A stretch of DNA of 64,000 nucleotides from Sanguinoderma infundibulare. Lineage: Eukaryota > Basidiomycota > Agaricomycetes > Polyporales > Polyporaceae. The stretch is taken from assembly GCA_032821775.1 (NCBI GenBank), contig JAVLRN010000011.1, positions 1,612,001 through 1,676,000 on the forward strand, written 5' to 3'. Position 1 is the first letter of the stretch, and each line of letters starts with the position of its first letter. Below are positions 1-12,473 of this stretch, piece by piece. Made by a program: the position numbers and the translations under genes. The notes under the pieces are model-generated. The model was not told the origin of the DNA, did no database searches, and saw nothing but the letters and a program-made list of their open reading frames with translations.

Positions 1-3000
1 GTCATCACAATCTCGTCAAATCCGACCAACATGCGTAGCTATACCACGTGGTTGACTCACAACGACCACAACTGGTGCTGCTAACTAAGGCTCTGTCGTC
101 CATTACCAGATGCTGACAAAACAGAACAGGAACTTCAACCACCGATGGTCAGCCAGTCGATTGTCAGATAAAATATCACCCAATGTTCATTATGGACTGA
201 GCATTGAAATTATTCAATGTGAAAACATCGGCGGGGACAACGTCGGCACCCAAGCGGTGACCTGGTGAAGTCGTCCACGGTCCGATGCAAGCGCCTTGAG
301 CGCTAGCACATCATGATACTGAAGTTGCATGCTGCCGCTTTCCACAGTTTGCGCGCCACAGACGAACGCCCATTTTACGCCCACTCGACCACGGTGTGAT
401 CCACAATATTCTCCTTGCCTGTTCTCCGAGGGCACACACACACCGTCTCGTCGCCGTGGCGGACATCTGTGATCAACCTCTTATCTTAAGTTCACCTGGA
501 GTGTGGTGGCCGCTTTTCTTCTTTCGTCCACCACGCTTCCTCCTTCCTTGTTCCTATATGGTGCCTATACATTCAGATGGGTGCTTGTTGTCATTCCATA
601 GCGCATTACATAGCGCTACTGATTAGAGCCCAAACCTGATCGCGGCCTTCTCGCAACGTAGTCGGGCTCCGGCGTCCCGCCAACAGGTTGGTAGCAGTCG
701 AGCAACGCCGTGCTGAAAATCGACAGAAGTTCTTCCAACCCGGTGATCCCTCAACGCCGACGCGATCAACGCCCTGGCACGCATCGTATACCAGTACCTC
801 CTACGTAAACTCACCCGTTGGTTTTTCTACACGCCCGCCAGCGTGCTAGTTGCTTGCGGGGTCGTTTCTTACTGACCCTTCGCTCCAGACGTTCTGGCGC
901 TCTCTCCGGGACTCTTCATTGACCCGACCCGAAGGCCCGCTGCCTTCACAAAAAAAGAACTGTGCGGCCAAGGTGAGGAAGCCAATCACCCAACCTGCGG
1001 TGCTGGCGCCATATCTTCATCGGGACCGAACAGATCTCATCAATGATATTTTCAGGACCGCACCCCTCACGCGCCGTCTTCCACTCCAACCGGTGGCCAC
1101 AAAAACGTGAAGCAAGTCACTAGCTACCGTCATTTCGCGCGAGACGACCCAAGGTGGCAAGGCGGCAAGGGTGCGATCAAACGTGGTCAGATCGTGGCAA
1201 GGACCTCGGTCTCTGCACTCTGCCTGCAGGCTGATCCCGTGTTGAGATCTAGATGTCGTCCTACATTGGGCACCAAGATCGACTTTCATGGACATCGCTT
1301 TTATTCGGGGTCCGGGTTCAACAGTAGCCGATCTTCAATTATCTGTTCGTCTTGCGATGGATCCTGTCGTGCGGTGCCGCCGGCTCCGCTTCCAGGCGAG
1401 AGGCAATTATTGTCCCCTGGAAGTTTGGTTGCGTTGTTCTCCTCCTACCCTTCCGTGACTTCGTCCCGCATCTCGGCCCTTACCTCGAAACTTCACTTCA
1501 AGACTCAGTGAAAACTCCCGAAGACCGACCCAAATTTTATGGCGAGGCGCGGGTCCTATGTACTCCGTAAGTCCTTGTTTTTCTCTAGGTGTCCTGGAAC
1601 TACTGGGCCGAGCGCGTGTATGGCGCTTTGGCGTTCATTTCCGCTCCCCTTGCTCAATAGTCTTCTCTAGATCTCTAACGAAGACCAATTTCTTCGAACC
1701 TCTGTGCCAACGGTCAATGGAAGGAGACAGGAAGGGTGGTTCTTTCATAATGCTCGTGCTGCTTCGTGTGATGCTTGGCGTATGCGGTGCGTCAAGCATT
1801 CAACCCCCACTCTGGATAAGAAAGAATAATGCTTCTTCAAGCTCTCGGTTCGCTTACAGTGCCAACGCCGAGAAACTTATTCGACCATTTCGAATACAAG
1901 GTGATCATGCTCATGTCTCCGCCGGGCTCTTGGGCACTCCAGAACTAACACTTTTCCAGGACACACATCAAGGGTGATCCTTCAACGGAGCCAGGAAGCG
2001 CCTGGGTCCACAATGTTCCATTAAGCCTTCTTAAACACCACCATACTCTCGAAGTTCGCTTCCATTTTGAACCTACTGGACAACGCCGTCGCGACTCGGC
2101 GCTCGCGCTTGCACTGGCAACTTTGGCTGGTATGTAAGGCTTCACTGCCTGCTCCACTTACTCTTCATGAAGCGCAGCACGCAGTTGCACGACCTCTTTC
2201 ACAACGCCTGCCTGTCGGATCCCTTCCATGTTCCTGTTCCCTTACGTCTGGTACGATCCCCACTATCGACCTAGGCCCTCGCGAGACCTAGACACTCCTC
2301 TCATACGATCCCTGCCCGGTGCCCTCGATCCACCTCGATCGTATTACGAGTCTTTGACGGCGTCAACCATGCCCATCCTGATGTCGACCATGCCGCCGGC
2401 CGCGACGAGCCTGGAGGCGCTACCGCTAGGCGCAGGGAGACGAGAGGGCGCGTTTGGTTTCGGCAACACTTCTAGTCCCCGCACATGCATACCGACCGCA
2501 GCCCGAACAACAACGCTTCTATCCAGGCACCACCGGTATCTCGAGCCCTCATTTGATTTCCGGAACCTGCCCCGGCGCACAAATCACCACTGGCAATGGT
2601 CTCAGCAACGCCGCGTTGAAACCCATCTGACCGGGCAAAACGCGCGGTTAATCCGGGGCGAATTAGCGCCTCCCGGCCCGCAACAAGAATGCACGCTTAC
2701 GGCGGTCCAGAGCGTCGCCACGCGACTTCTAACATCCTTCAGGATCAGTCGGGGGATTGATATTTGCGACAAGCTGCGTTTCCCTGCAGACACTCGGCAG
2801 GATCAGTGCCTACCTTTCGATGCGTGTGGTCGAACGTGGTGGGCTGACACTCGAGTCTCATGTAGTCCCGGGCCGGTTGGGTGACGCTTTGTGGCGCTAG
2901 TTCATCCTTCAAAGCGACGGGGAAGATGAACCCAGTGAAAACTCACCTCCGAGCTAGCGTGGTCCTCGTCTCCGTACTCGGGAAAACTTGTAAGAACATA

Positions 3001-3258
3001 TTAACTCTCAATTATAACAAATGTTCTCTACCACATAGTCGGGTAGATAGATGTGAGAGTGCCGGAAAGGTTTGTTGTACACTACATAGCCAGAAAAAAA
3101 GCTAAGACGGAGTCTTCGATTATAATCAGCATGGAATAGATACGAGTGGAGACACGAGAATCGGAGGTTACATATGACCATTCCATCTTCGAAGCGCGTA
3201 AATCGCGCCCAGTGGACCGCAAAACGCATCTCCGCCGACACTTCATTCAGCATCAACT
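1..3258. other. Gene-poor left edge, no resolvable gene
   Basis: I could not assemble an intact gene here. Open frames are short and overlap on both strands without a recognisable domain. One plus-strand stretch at about 1971-2131 reads as an uninterrupted frame, contains the peptide HHHTLEVRFHFEPTG, and ends at a good donor (GTATGT). It could be one exon of an unrecognised or decayed gene. No tRNA, transposase or reverse transcriptase motif was seen. Confidence 0.5.
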
Positions 3259-5854
3259 TCACGGGCGCAGCGCGGAGACGACGAGCGGCAGTGCGGGGTC
3301 GGATCCGATGGTGCCGACGGTGGGGTACTGCACGCCGGCAAAGTTCCACTTTATGGGCCTGCCGGTCGGCTCGAACTTGAAGTGTTGGAGGAGGATGAGA
3401 AGGACCGTCTCTGCGAAGGCAATGTTTAGTCAGCATGCTGCAGGGCTCAAGAGGCTTAATTCCCAGCTCAGCCTGAGGGCAAGGCGAGGCCTAGAGCCAG
3501 CTCAGGCATGGTCCAGACTTACTCATTTCAACCTGTGCAAACTTGAATCCGCTGGAGGGAAAAGAGACGGGCTATAACTGAGCGCTGGACTCGTAGCCGA
3601 GACAGAGACTGGAAACGTACATGCATGCCTTGCTGCCGCCAATAAACGTCATCCTGTGAAGGCGTTAGCATGCGCAGTGACACATCGCTGTATAGCGAAG
3701 GTTGTGTCGACGGTCGACGTACATGTGCGAGTACACGCCCGGGACGTGCGCTTCTTCTACCGCGCGGGGAAGAGGTTCGAGCCAGCGTTCAGGTCGCCAC
3801 ACGTGCGCATCTGGGCCCCATAGGGCTGGATCCACATTCGAGGCGCCAATGTTTGGAATCACCCTTGTTCCCTTCGGGATCGGGACCGCGTCAACCATCG
3901 ATCCATCTCGCATGCGGATCGGTTCGGAGAGCGGCATGATCACATCTTTCGTCGTGCTGCGAGATCGAGGCAAGTCAGAGGAAGCACAAGGTAACGAGCC
4001 GACCGCTTTCAGATCGGCGTTCTGCTTACACGCGGAAGAGAGTTGTCACCCCGGGATACCTGACAAGACACATGGCGTAAGTTCATGGGTCAGTAATCGA
4101 CGGTGCCAGATCTCTCATGCCAGGATGAGCGTCCCACTCACACTCTAAGGGTTTCGCGGCAGATGGCCTCCAAGTAGGGAAGCTCCATGACCTTGTCGAA
4201 GTCGAGCGTGTCGCCGTCGCCTTCGGTCTCGACCGCGTGGGTGATCTCCTGTCGCAGCTTCTCTTGTACGTCCGGGCGTTCTGCGAGGAGCTGGAGAACG
4301 CGCGCCAATGAGTTCGCCGTGGTGTCCATGCCGGCGAGGATCATCGTCCTGTGGAGACGCTCAGTACATGCAACGCGGTTAAGAACAAGGGCGCCAGGCG
4401 CTCTGGACCAAGGTCGACTGGTGATAGCAAGACTCACGAGACCTGGCCAATCAGCTCATCGTCGGGCAGCCTGTCCTCTTCTGTCGCAAGCATGTTCTCT
4501 CGAACTGCGAGAAGCACGGTCAGTGAAGGCGTCAGTGACGGAGCGCGCGGTGGGGCAAGCGGACTCGGACTCACGTAGGATGCTCATGATATCGCGACCT
4601 TCGCCGATTTGGTGTTTCAAAGCGTCATCCCCCGCTTTGAGTGCATCTTTCTTTTCGTTGAAAATACTGATGGACCGCTCGTGCATGGTGTCGGAAATCC
4701 GTTTCAATTGCTGGGCATTGTCGTGTGGAATCCTCTCGACGACCCACCGCCTGAAGGAAGCGGGTCCTAGTCTGTCTACGTACGGGAGGATTACGCGAAA
4801 GAATGGTGTTCGGGCCAGTTGTGGGCTACGTTACAATGGATTAGCGGGAATTCAGCAGGGTAGCCGGAAATAAGACGACAGTTCTAAAGTGACCCACAAG
4901 AAGTCCTTGACCGCGTTTGCAAAATCATCAGGCCGATCTTCCGTGAGTGGGTCAAAGGAATGACCTAAGCCGGCCTGCCCTAGGACTTCCAGAGTCGTAC
5001 GCCCGCTCCAAGAGAGCATGTCAAGCTCGGCGCTGGCCCTACCCTGAGCACGCACTCGTTCCATGATGGCATCGCGAGTCTGTGTGGGTAGCGAGAACCA
5101 GGCAAGTCGAGTTTAAGCTACCATCGTGGAAGTTCAGGGTAACTATCATACCTTATGGATGACCTGGTAGAATAGAGGCGTCATCTCGCGAAGATGTCTC
5201 ACGGAAAAGACAGGGTTGAGCATCTTGCGCTGTCGCTTATGCTGTTCACCTACACCGACCTTGTGAGCAGCAAGTTAATGCGAAGAGGCTATGTTCTTAC
5301 CAAGGACACCCAACAGACCGGGGCCAAGCATTAAACGAAGGCCCCTGGGTGTTTGGGCAGTGAGAAACCGGTTCCGTGATGAAGAACTCGATGAATGCTT
5401 GTGGCAGAGCGATGACGTACCCAACAGGCTCTTCGTAGATGTCTTGCTCTCTTATGAAGATATTCTGCATGGCCTTAAGATCCCAGACTGTGACCCATTT
5501 CGCCTGCCGATGTTGATGTCAGGACAGGACGATAGGTGTCAGCCTCGGTCTATGAACGTACCCCAAACATCCCATTAATAACGGCGACGCGCGGGAACTT
5601 GCGCACAAATTCTGCGCGATAATCCCAGCAATCTTGGGTCAAGTACTGGTGGATGTTGCCTATGCGCGAATGAGAAAGGCATGCTCTTTGGATAATCAAA
5701 ACGTGATGGACCCACCATACAACCAAGAAGCGGGGGGAGGGCCGGGGATGTTGTCTAACGTGGACTTCACGATGAACGGACGGAGGATGGCCCAAGAGAG
5801 GTAAATGGCCACAGCGGCCAGCGCCGCCTGGGGAACACTCTCAATGAGTGCCAT
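3259..5854 (-). CDS. Cytochrome P450 monooxygenase 1
   Basis: Microsomal heme-thiolate monooxygenase; the substrate is unknown. The ATG at 5854 opens a hydrophobic anchor (about residues 5-22) followed by the proline-rich hinge DNIPGPPPASW. Later come GPGLLGVLG, the I-helix AGMDTTANS (oxygen activation), the ExxR motif EAICRETLR, PERW, and the heme loop FIGGSKACIGFKF with the axial cysteine. The protein ends ...PLVVSALRP, with its stop at 3261-3259. At least eight short introns were placed. The heme loop is split by an intron at about 3552-3620 and the following exon ends at 3523. A frame break near 5400 disappears once the 76-nt intron 5345-5420 is removed. The usual heme-loop arginine is lysine here. 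The sequence resembles basidiomycete P450s with PGVYSH before the heme loop, but I cannot name the CYP family. The gene looks intact. Confidence 0.9.
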
Positions 5855-7830
5855 CGCGTCTTGTTGTAAGACAGGTGTGGATGGAAGGGAGTATTTGCTG
5901 ATGCTGACTCTTGCAAGGCCGTGTTATAAGAACGCATGTGAGGAGCAAGGCTGCAAGGGCCCGGGTACTATCAGTATATGATATATGATAAATTCCGACG
6001 CGACGGGATCGGACACAAAAGAGGGCGGTGAAAACATGACGCGGCCCGTGCCGACGCCTTTGTGTTTCGCCTACCTTTTCAAGTTTCTGGGTATGACCTA
6101 ATAGTGGGGATTGTTACCTGCACCGTTGCTGCGAGACTGATGGGCATTGCGCAGTCAATGGAGGGGAAGTGGGTCAACTGCGGTCAACCCGTCGTTTCCC
6201 ATCTAACCAAGGCTGTCAGTATGTCTAAGTGGGCTTGTACAGGAGGTGTACATGAAATCAGTCTTGCGCGCGGCCCGGTGCCACGGTGCCGGCATCAGCG
6301 CTCCTATCGCCCGCCTATACGCAAGACTGATTCATCAACCTAAATAAAAAAGCCCTCCTGGAGAAACTTGGGAGAATTTCGGCCCGAGCATTTGGTGCTG
6401 CTTCAAGGTGCCAGAGAACCCAGGACCAAGGCGTTGGAAACAGGTGGAAACATGGCAACAGACTGAGAGACGATGAGAGACGATGCTAATCCAGAGATCC
6501 GCGGCGACTCCCACGATCATGCCGTAAATAGTAACTCAAGCCTGCCCTAATCTACCCTTCTGATCAGTCTTACGCCACTGTGCGTGTTGTCCGACCAGCT
6601 TTCTTGCTTCAGATGATGATCCAGGCTCCAACTTGTCATGAAGGCTCTTGAAAGTCTAGAATTCAGTGGTCACCCATACCGGTTGCGGCTCTATTTTCGC
6701 GTTGTTTATATGGTACGTCAAACCAAGTTATATGAACAAATTGACAACACTGATCATTGTACATCTACGCAGTGCGTTCAAGCTTGAGCTCGAACCGGCT
6801 CGGAACAATTCTTCGACTGGCTCATCAGAACTCTGCACAACCAAAGAAGGTTCGCTCACCTACTGTACTCCCGAACGGATGTCGTGTGCCTGCTCCCGAG
6901 AAACTGACGAGTTTTCCATATGAAGTGAAGCGCCTTCCTACTAGTAGTATGTGGTACCATGGAGCGAAATCCCAGCTCAAGCAACCCAAGGCTAAGATGA
7001 GGAGTTCGTCTACATGCCCTCTAGCGTGGTGCTGGCTCGCAGGATCCTGCTTCGCGCGCGTCGGCAACGCTGAAATGTCCAATATGCGGAAGACAGGAAC
7101 AGCTTCGTGCTTTACGTGCCACGCGGCTTGTAGGCTGCTGGATGCCTTCTCACAGTGTAGCATTGAGCTAGCATAACACATAGAACGTTGTGAAGATCAT
7201 ACGCGTTCTGCGTTAACGACCCGCAGGCTGCGCCTGCGCTCTCTCGCTTCCGACATGGCTAACATCGACATGAAATCTTCATCCAGATATTTTTAGCCCA
7301 TACCGCACATTATCTCTGCATTCCGTGACCAAAGAGGACGACTACGCTTGAACGGCGTCAGCATGCTTCGGCGACTGCAGGTGCCTGACAATAATGCAGC
7401 GTAGAACATTTTCCACCCTTGCCGGCCGGTCTTACCTGATCTTCCCATTCATGCAGTGCTTGGAAATATCGCAAATGACTCCAGACCTCGTAACCTCTAC
7501 ATGCGGGGTCCCACGAAGACGGTGTTAGTCCATCGGCGAACAACGGGAAGCATGGCAGAAGGTGGGCGCCTGATGATCTGATACCCAACCATCGTCGACT
7601 CCACCATCGAAAGGTGGACGTCCAGTAAACGCGTGAGTGCACTTCGCTGAATGGCTTTGTCTCCTGCGCATACACCGGGCGCACGGTCACCTGGCCACGA
7701 TCAAGTCCTTTATAATCCGAGTCTCCGCGATATAAATATCAACGGAGCGTAATAACGTATCCGAGCTACCTTGCCCCTTTCCGCAGGGTACCAGTACCAG
7801 TAACCTCCTACGACAACATCTCGCCAAAGC
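5855..7830. other. Intergenic, no gene seen
   Basis: This is the upstream region of P450 1 and of the DUF1348 gene, which diverge from it. Open frames are short and carry no recognisable motif. No RNA gene or mobile element was recognised. Confidence 0.5.
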
Positions 7831-8484
7831 ATGGCGCCGATTATTCCTCCGTTTACCGCAGAGACCGCGCAGCAGAAGGTGAAGGCGGCGCAGGATCTAT
7901 GGAACACGAAGAACCCGGAGAAGGTCTGTTTGGCGTACACGGTATGTCGAGTCTATTCCCAACACTTCCTTTCCACATGCTGACTGCTTCCTTGACTTGG
8001 CACAGCCGGATACTATCTGGCGTAACCGTGACCAGTTCATGAAGGGGCGGGAAGAAGTCGTTCAGTTCCTGACCAGGAAATGGGAGAAGGAGAACGGGTA
8101 CAGGCTCCGGAAGGAGCTCTTTGCCTTCATGGACAACAAAATCGCCGTTCAGGTTCGTGGGGTCAATTTCGCAGCAGAGTTGTGCACGGTTTTGAACTCG
8201 CTCCGCATCCAGTTCTTCTACGAGTGGTACGAAACGAAGCCCGACGGTACGAAGCAGTGGTACCGCTGTTACGGGCTGGAGGTAGCGGTCCCACAGATGC
8301 ACGGTCACTTTCACGTGTGCGGTGCTGATAAGCTTCTCTCCATTAGGACTGGACGTTCGGCGAGGACGGCCTCATGAAGAAGCGGCAGATGAGCGGGAAC
8401 GACGTCGCGATCACCGAAGACGAGCGTTGGTTCAGGGACGGCGTCGACGTGAACTCGTTCCCAATCTCGGACAAACATCTGTAA
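7831..8484 (+). CDS. DUF1348 / SnoaL-like (NTF2 fold) protein
   Basis: Small soluble protein of the DUF1348 branch of the NTF2/SnoaL superfamily. The biochemical role of this branch is not established. Four exons (7831-7941, 8006-8152, 8213-8281, 8347-8484) give 154 residues, the normal family length. Family hallmarks in order are WRNRDQFMKGREEVVQFL, RKWEKENGYRLRKELFAF, FFYEWYE, QWYRCYG, DWTFGEDGLMKKR and a C-terminal WFRDGVD. The start MAPIIPPFT precedes the first conserved helix (ETAQQKVKAAQDLWN). Intron 2 (60 nt) is a multiple of three and free of stops, so unspliced RNA could also be read; family alignment favours removing it. Confidence 0.88.
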
Positions 8485-9495
8485 AGTGGCAAACGTGCGT
8501 GGTGGTGTTGGACGCGTATTTACTCGTATCTCAGTATGCTGACGAAGGTTGCATCCGGATTTGGCTCAGGCTTGGATTCTTTTCGTCGGGGTCGCCTCTG
8601 TACGATATAAATACGTTTGAATTCGAAGTCTATTTGAGACGTCGCCTGCACACGCCTGGTCCGCTTCGTAACGAAATCTGGTTTGCGTCATGCTCTGTCC
8701 GCTGCTAACCTACTGTGAGGGTCTTTGTAGGCTTTCGTGAGATTCTCCGGCCCTAGTGCAGTTGGGAGCGCTCCGCCCCGGGGTGAGACTTGCCCGAGTC
8801 GCAGGGATGACGCCGAGCAGCCCGAGCCTGGTCTCATCCGGCAGCATGAGACGAAGTAAATGAAATCTACGATGATCTCGGATGGTTAATGGACTCCTAC
8901 TGACTCGAGCTGTGCTGTTGCAGCGGAATAGAGTAACTTCTCGGATCGCTCTCCCACGACATCCTCCACGCCGGAGCCACCACCAGCCTCGCAGCTCACC
9001 GATACTCCACAAAGCGCCACAAGGTTTCCAGGAGAATCCAAATATATAGTAAGCGATGCGAGACAGATGATACGGTACAGACGCAGTAATTGCACAACAA
9101 CACGAGCGACGACAACGGGGAGATAATCATGTACATAGGACATTGGAGTGATGTCTTCGAGACTGTATACGTAGATGACGATAGATAATGGTGACGTGGT
9201 TAGATGATTGGGACGAAGGGAGAAAATGATGGGGGCGCATGTGTACGATACTGCAGAGGCCGCCGGGACGGTTAGCTAAAAAGATGCTGTACGATTCCAA
9301 GAATATTGGCATAGAAAGCAAGCGGGCCGTCGAAACCGACAACCAAACTGAAACCCTCCTCTTCGCGAGTAACATACACGAGAAATCAAACAAAGTAAAA
9401 GTCCGCGGACTTCCCTCCTCTCCAACGTGGCCAAAGATCGTAGATGAGAGAGACGTCCCTGCGAATGCGCCCTCTCCAGGGTGACGCCTCGGCCC
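8485..9495. other. Convergent 3' intergenic region
   Basis: This lies between the 3' ends of the DUF1348 gene and the zinc-finger gene, so it should hold both 3' UTRs and terminators. Nothing coding or repetitive is evident. Confidence 0.5.
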
Positions 9496-11421
9496 TCACA
9501 TCTCCATCTCCATCTCCATCCCGTCCCACTCTTCCTCCTCGATCTTCGCGGGTCCCTTCCACCCACGAGAGGTGAAGCCGAACCGGCCCGCGCTGACTCC
9601 CTCCCCGTCCTCGTTCACACTAGGCCCGTCGACGTCAATAAACTCCCCCTCGGCCTCACGACCCTCCATGTCGACGCTTCCGCTGCGACTGCGCGAGCCG
9701 GAGCGCATGGACGAGCGTGGAAGGCTCCAGCCGCCAGCGCCGTCGGAGAACGATTGGGCATGGCCAGAGGCGGAATAGGACGCGGAGAATGACGCAGAGG
9801 CAGATGGAGACCCCACAGATGAGCGGAACGACGATTGTGCGAATCCGACCGATACCGGCGAGCTCCAAACGTCCGAGACGGATGCCCCGCTGACTAAGCT
9901 ATACGCCCCTCCATCTCCATTGAGGGGTTCGCGGTAGCCGTCCCGGCCAGCCACGGGGACAGGTACTGGAGCAGAACGATGAGCGCTCGGAGGATAATTG
10001 TGGACGTTGAGGCTCGGGGTGCTGCCGTTGTTGTGGCCGGATATCGCGTGCATGTCCAACCGAGCTTGCACGTTCTGCGAGTGCTGGGGATGCTGAGAGC
10101 TCTGACCGTTCGTGGGCACGCCAAGGACACCAGGGCGGACATGTGTGAGTCCACCAGACGAGGGAATGGCATAATCATGCATACGCGGGCCTGCCGAGGG
10201 CGAGCGCCCGGTGCTGGTCGCGGTACCGGAGTTGGACGAACTTCTGGTTGACAGAAGGGACGGAGCAGGGACGGAGCTCGAGGTCGGATACGTAATGGAT
10301 TGATCCAACGACACGGATAGAGAAGAAGCACGAGCCTTCGAGGAATACTTGGTGTCGTGTACCATGTTCGCTTGATCTGGGGGCGGAAGAAGCCCGCCAG
10401 ATAGGAACGATGGCCACAGAGAACGATCCTCTGGAAGTGATGTCCCCCCAGATGCAGATGGAGCCAGATGAGAAAGGATCGCAGCCGCCTAACGTACACA
10501 TAAGCGACGAATGGTACGTTAGATGGTCTGTGGTGATGCTTACCTCAAGCAATTGGACCTGTTGATGTTTGCTGAGCAGGAACTTGGACGCTTCACGCCA
10601 ATGGGGGGAGTGCTCCCATCTGTGCTTGATCAAGCATGACGGGTGTCGGTATACCTGATGGATCAAGGCATTAGCACCATCAAACTGTGTGCCGCACAAG
10701 AATCACTGTAGAGCAAGACAATGGAACGTACACAATGTACAGAGACAAAGAGATGTACGAGCACAAATGTGGTGTTGGGAACGTACTAACCTTGGAACAG
10801 CTCTCGCACTTGAAGATCGTACCCCTCTTCTTTCCCGACTTAGTCACACTAATTCCTGCGCCGTTGATCTCCGTCTTAGCCAGAGGGGCCGGAAAGATCT
10901 CATCCGGAATGTCGTCGTCGTCCTTGGCCTCAACTTTGGTCTCGACCTTGGGCACGGTCGTGGGAGGGGACGTCAACTGACCACTGGCGGAAGCGAAAGA
11001 AGTTCCAATCTGAGGAATGCCTTGAGGAGGGGGAGAACCAGAAAGAGATAAAGTTGCCAAAGACGACAGTGCCGCAGCTGCGGACTGGAGCATAACAGGT
11101 CTAGGGAGAAACATTGGGTTCTCAGAGAGAGTTGGAAACTAAAACAACGCACGAAGGTCGGCTGTTTGCCTCCCGTGCATCGCTCAACCTCCTCCTAGCT
11201 TGACCGGTGGATGAAAGGCGGCGATGTTTCATAGCTGTGTGAACCTTGCCAGTGCTTCCGATACTGTTGCCGTTGACACTGGCACCCAAACTACTGGCGC
11301 CCTTGAAGCTGCCGGGAGCAAAGCCACTGTCGACGGAGGATTCCCGGTGAGTGGGAATGTGCCGAGATATGGATGCGGCCTCGACGAGGGAGAAGAGGCC
11401 CTGATCCCCGGTGGTACCCAT
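9496..11421 (-). CDS. C2H2 zinc-finger protein (probable transcription factor)
   Basis: Probable nuclear DNA-binding regulator of unknown target. Four exons (11421-11153, 11100-10791, 10654-10544, 10488-9496) encode about 560 residues. One zinc finger spans the exon 2/3 junction: CESCSKVYRHPSCLIKH then RWEH, spacing C-x2-C-x12-H-x3-H. It is followed by the block HWREASKFLLSKHQQ and by EAAAILSHL, an arrangement I recognise from a single-finger family widespread in fungi. The rest is low complexity: Ser/Thr/Pro-rich N-terminus, Ser-rich C-terminus, and an acidic tail ending in an alternating Glu-Met run encoded by a hexanucleotide repeat. The ATG at 11421 (MGTTGDQGLF) is the first in frame; a further 5' exon is possible. 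The start is less certain than the finger. Confidence 0.85.
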
Positions 11422-12473
11422 CTACAGCAGACGTGGATTGTTGAACACGCAGTGTGACTCATGAAGAGATTGTGGCACGCACCAAAGTCGTGCTGTCCAA
11501 AGTTCCACTCGTAAGCGAGGAGTAAGGAAACCAGGGAAGAGAGCAGAGATACGACGTGGCCAGAGAATGGGGTAGGAATAAGCGAAAGCGAAGAATGGGG
11601 ACATGCGTTGGTAAACGCGAGGGCTTGTCACATTGGGCGGTCAGCGACGAGCGGCCATCGTGGATGTCGAGGAGCACGACGAGAGAGGACTCGGAGGGAG
11701 AAGCAGCGCAGACAAAGCCGACGACTGTCCTCCACTCCATTCAAAGTCCGCCCAAATTCGATGCCCTTCCTTATCTGGAAATCTCCCGCCCCCCGCCCGG
11801 TATCTTCTCTAAATCCCCGGAGCCACGGACGGGCGGGGCCATTTCGCTCGGCGTAACCTCCGGGGACCGTTGCCGGTGCTGCCCGCTGGAACGGAGAGTC
11901 AGCAAGATGACGTAGTCGAGCATCGAGCATGGGCGTCTAATAGGGAAGCATTACCTTACCCTCATCCTATCCACCAGATCAAAACGGGGCCTTAAGGCCC
12001 CCTGATGCAGGCAAGATATAATAGCAGCAATCCGAGAGAGCGATCGATTGCAAAGTGCACAGCAGTCAGAGAGTAAAGAAAGAGAAGCGGCGGAGAATTG
12101 GAAGAATAGCTGAGGAGATACTTAACTCTATACTACACATGAAAGTTGTTAACTATAGTACTTCGTGAATTGTGATCAACAGTGCGGCAGACCTGGGCCG
12201 GTGGGTGCGGTATTACTAGTAGCCGCTAATGAATAAAGAACGAACGAGTGTGGTGGGTCCGGGGATAGCTAGCCGTACGCATGTACACATTCCACTGGAG
12301 CGTGTGGCTACCCCGGAGAGTCCGTGCAAAAAGAAGGATAGACAGATAGGCGGCACGAATGCGAGCCTAGTCCGAGAGGCCCTTGGCTTCGCGGATGACC
12401 GTCACAGCTTGTGCTGATCGTGGTCGAATGTCGAACTTGAAAGCTTTCGGGGTTCTATCAACACGTTTCGGGG
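11422..12473. other. Intergenic, upstream of the zinc-finger gene
   Basis: Between the start of the zinc-finger gene and the 3' end of P450 2. Overlapping open frames at 11460-11930 on both strands show no protein motif. This is probably promoter and 5' leader. Confidence 0.5.

Noticed and set aside
5300..5421. Apparent frameshift in P450 1 after the EEPVG segment
   Set aside because: A 76-nt GT..AG intron (5345-5420) restores the frame exactly into GLRLMLGPGLLGVLG, so the gene is not broken.
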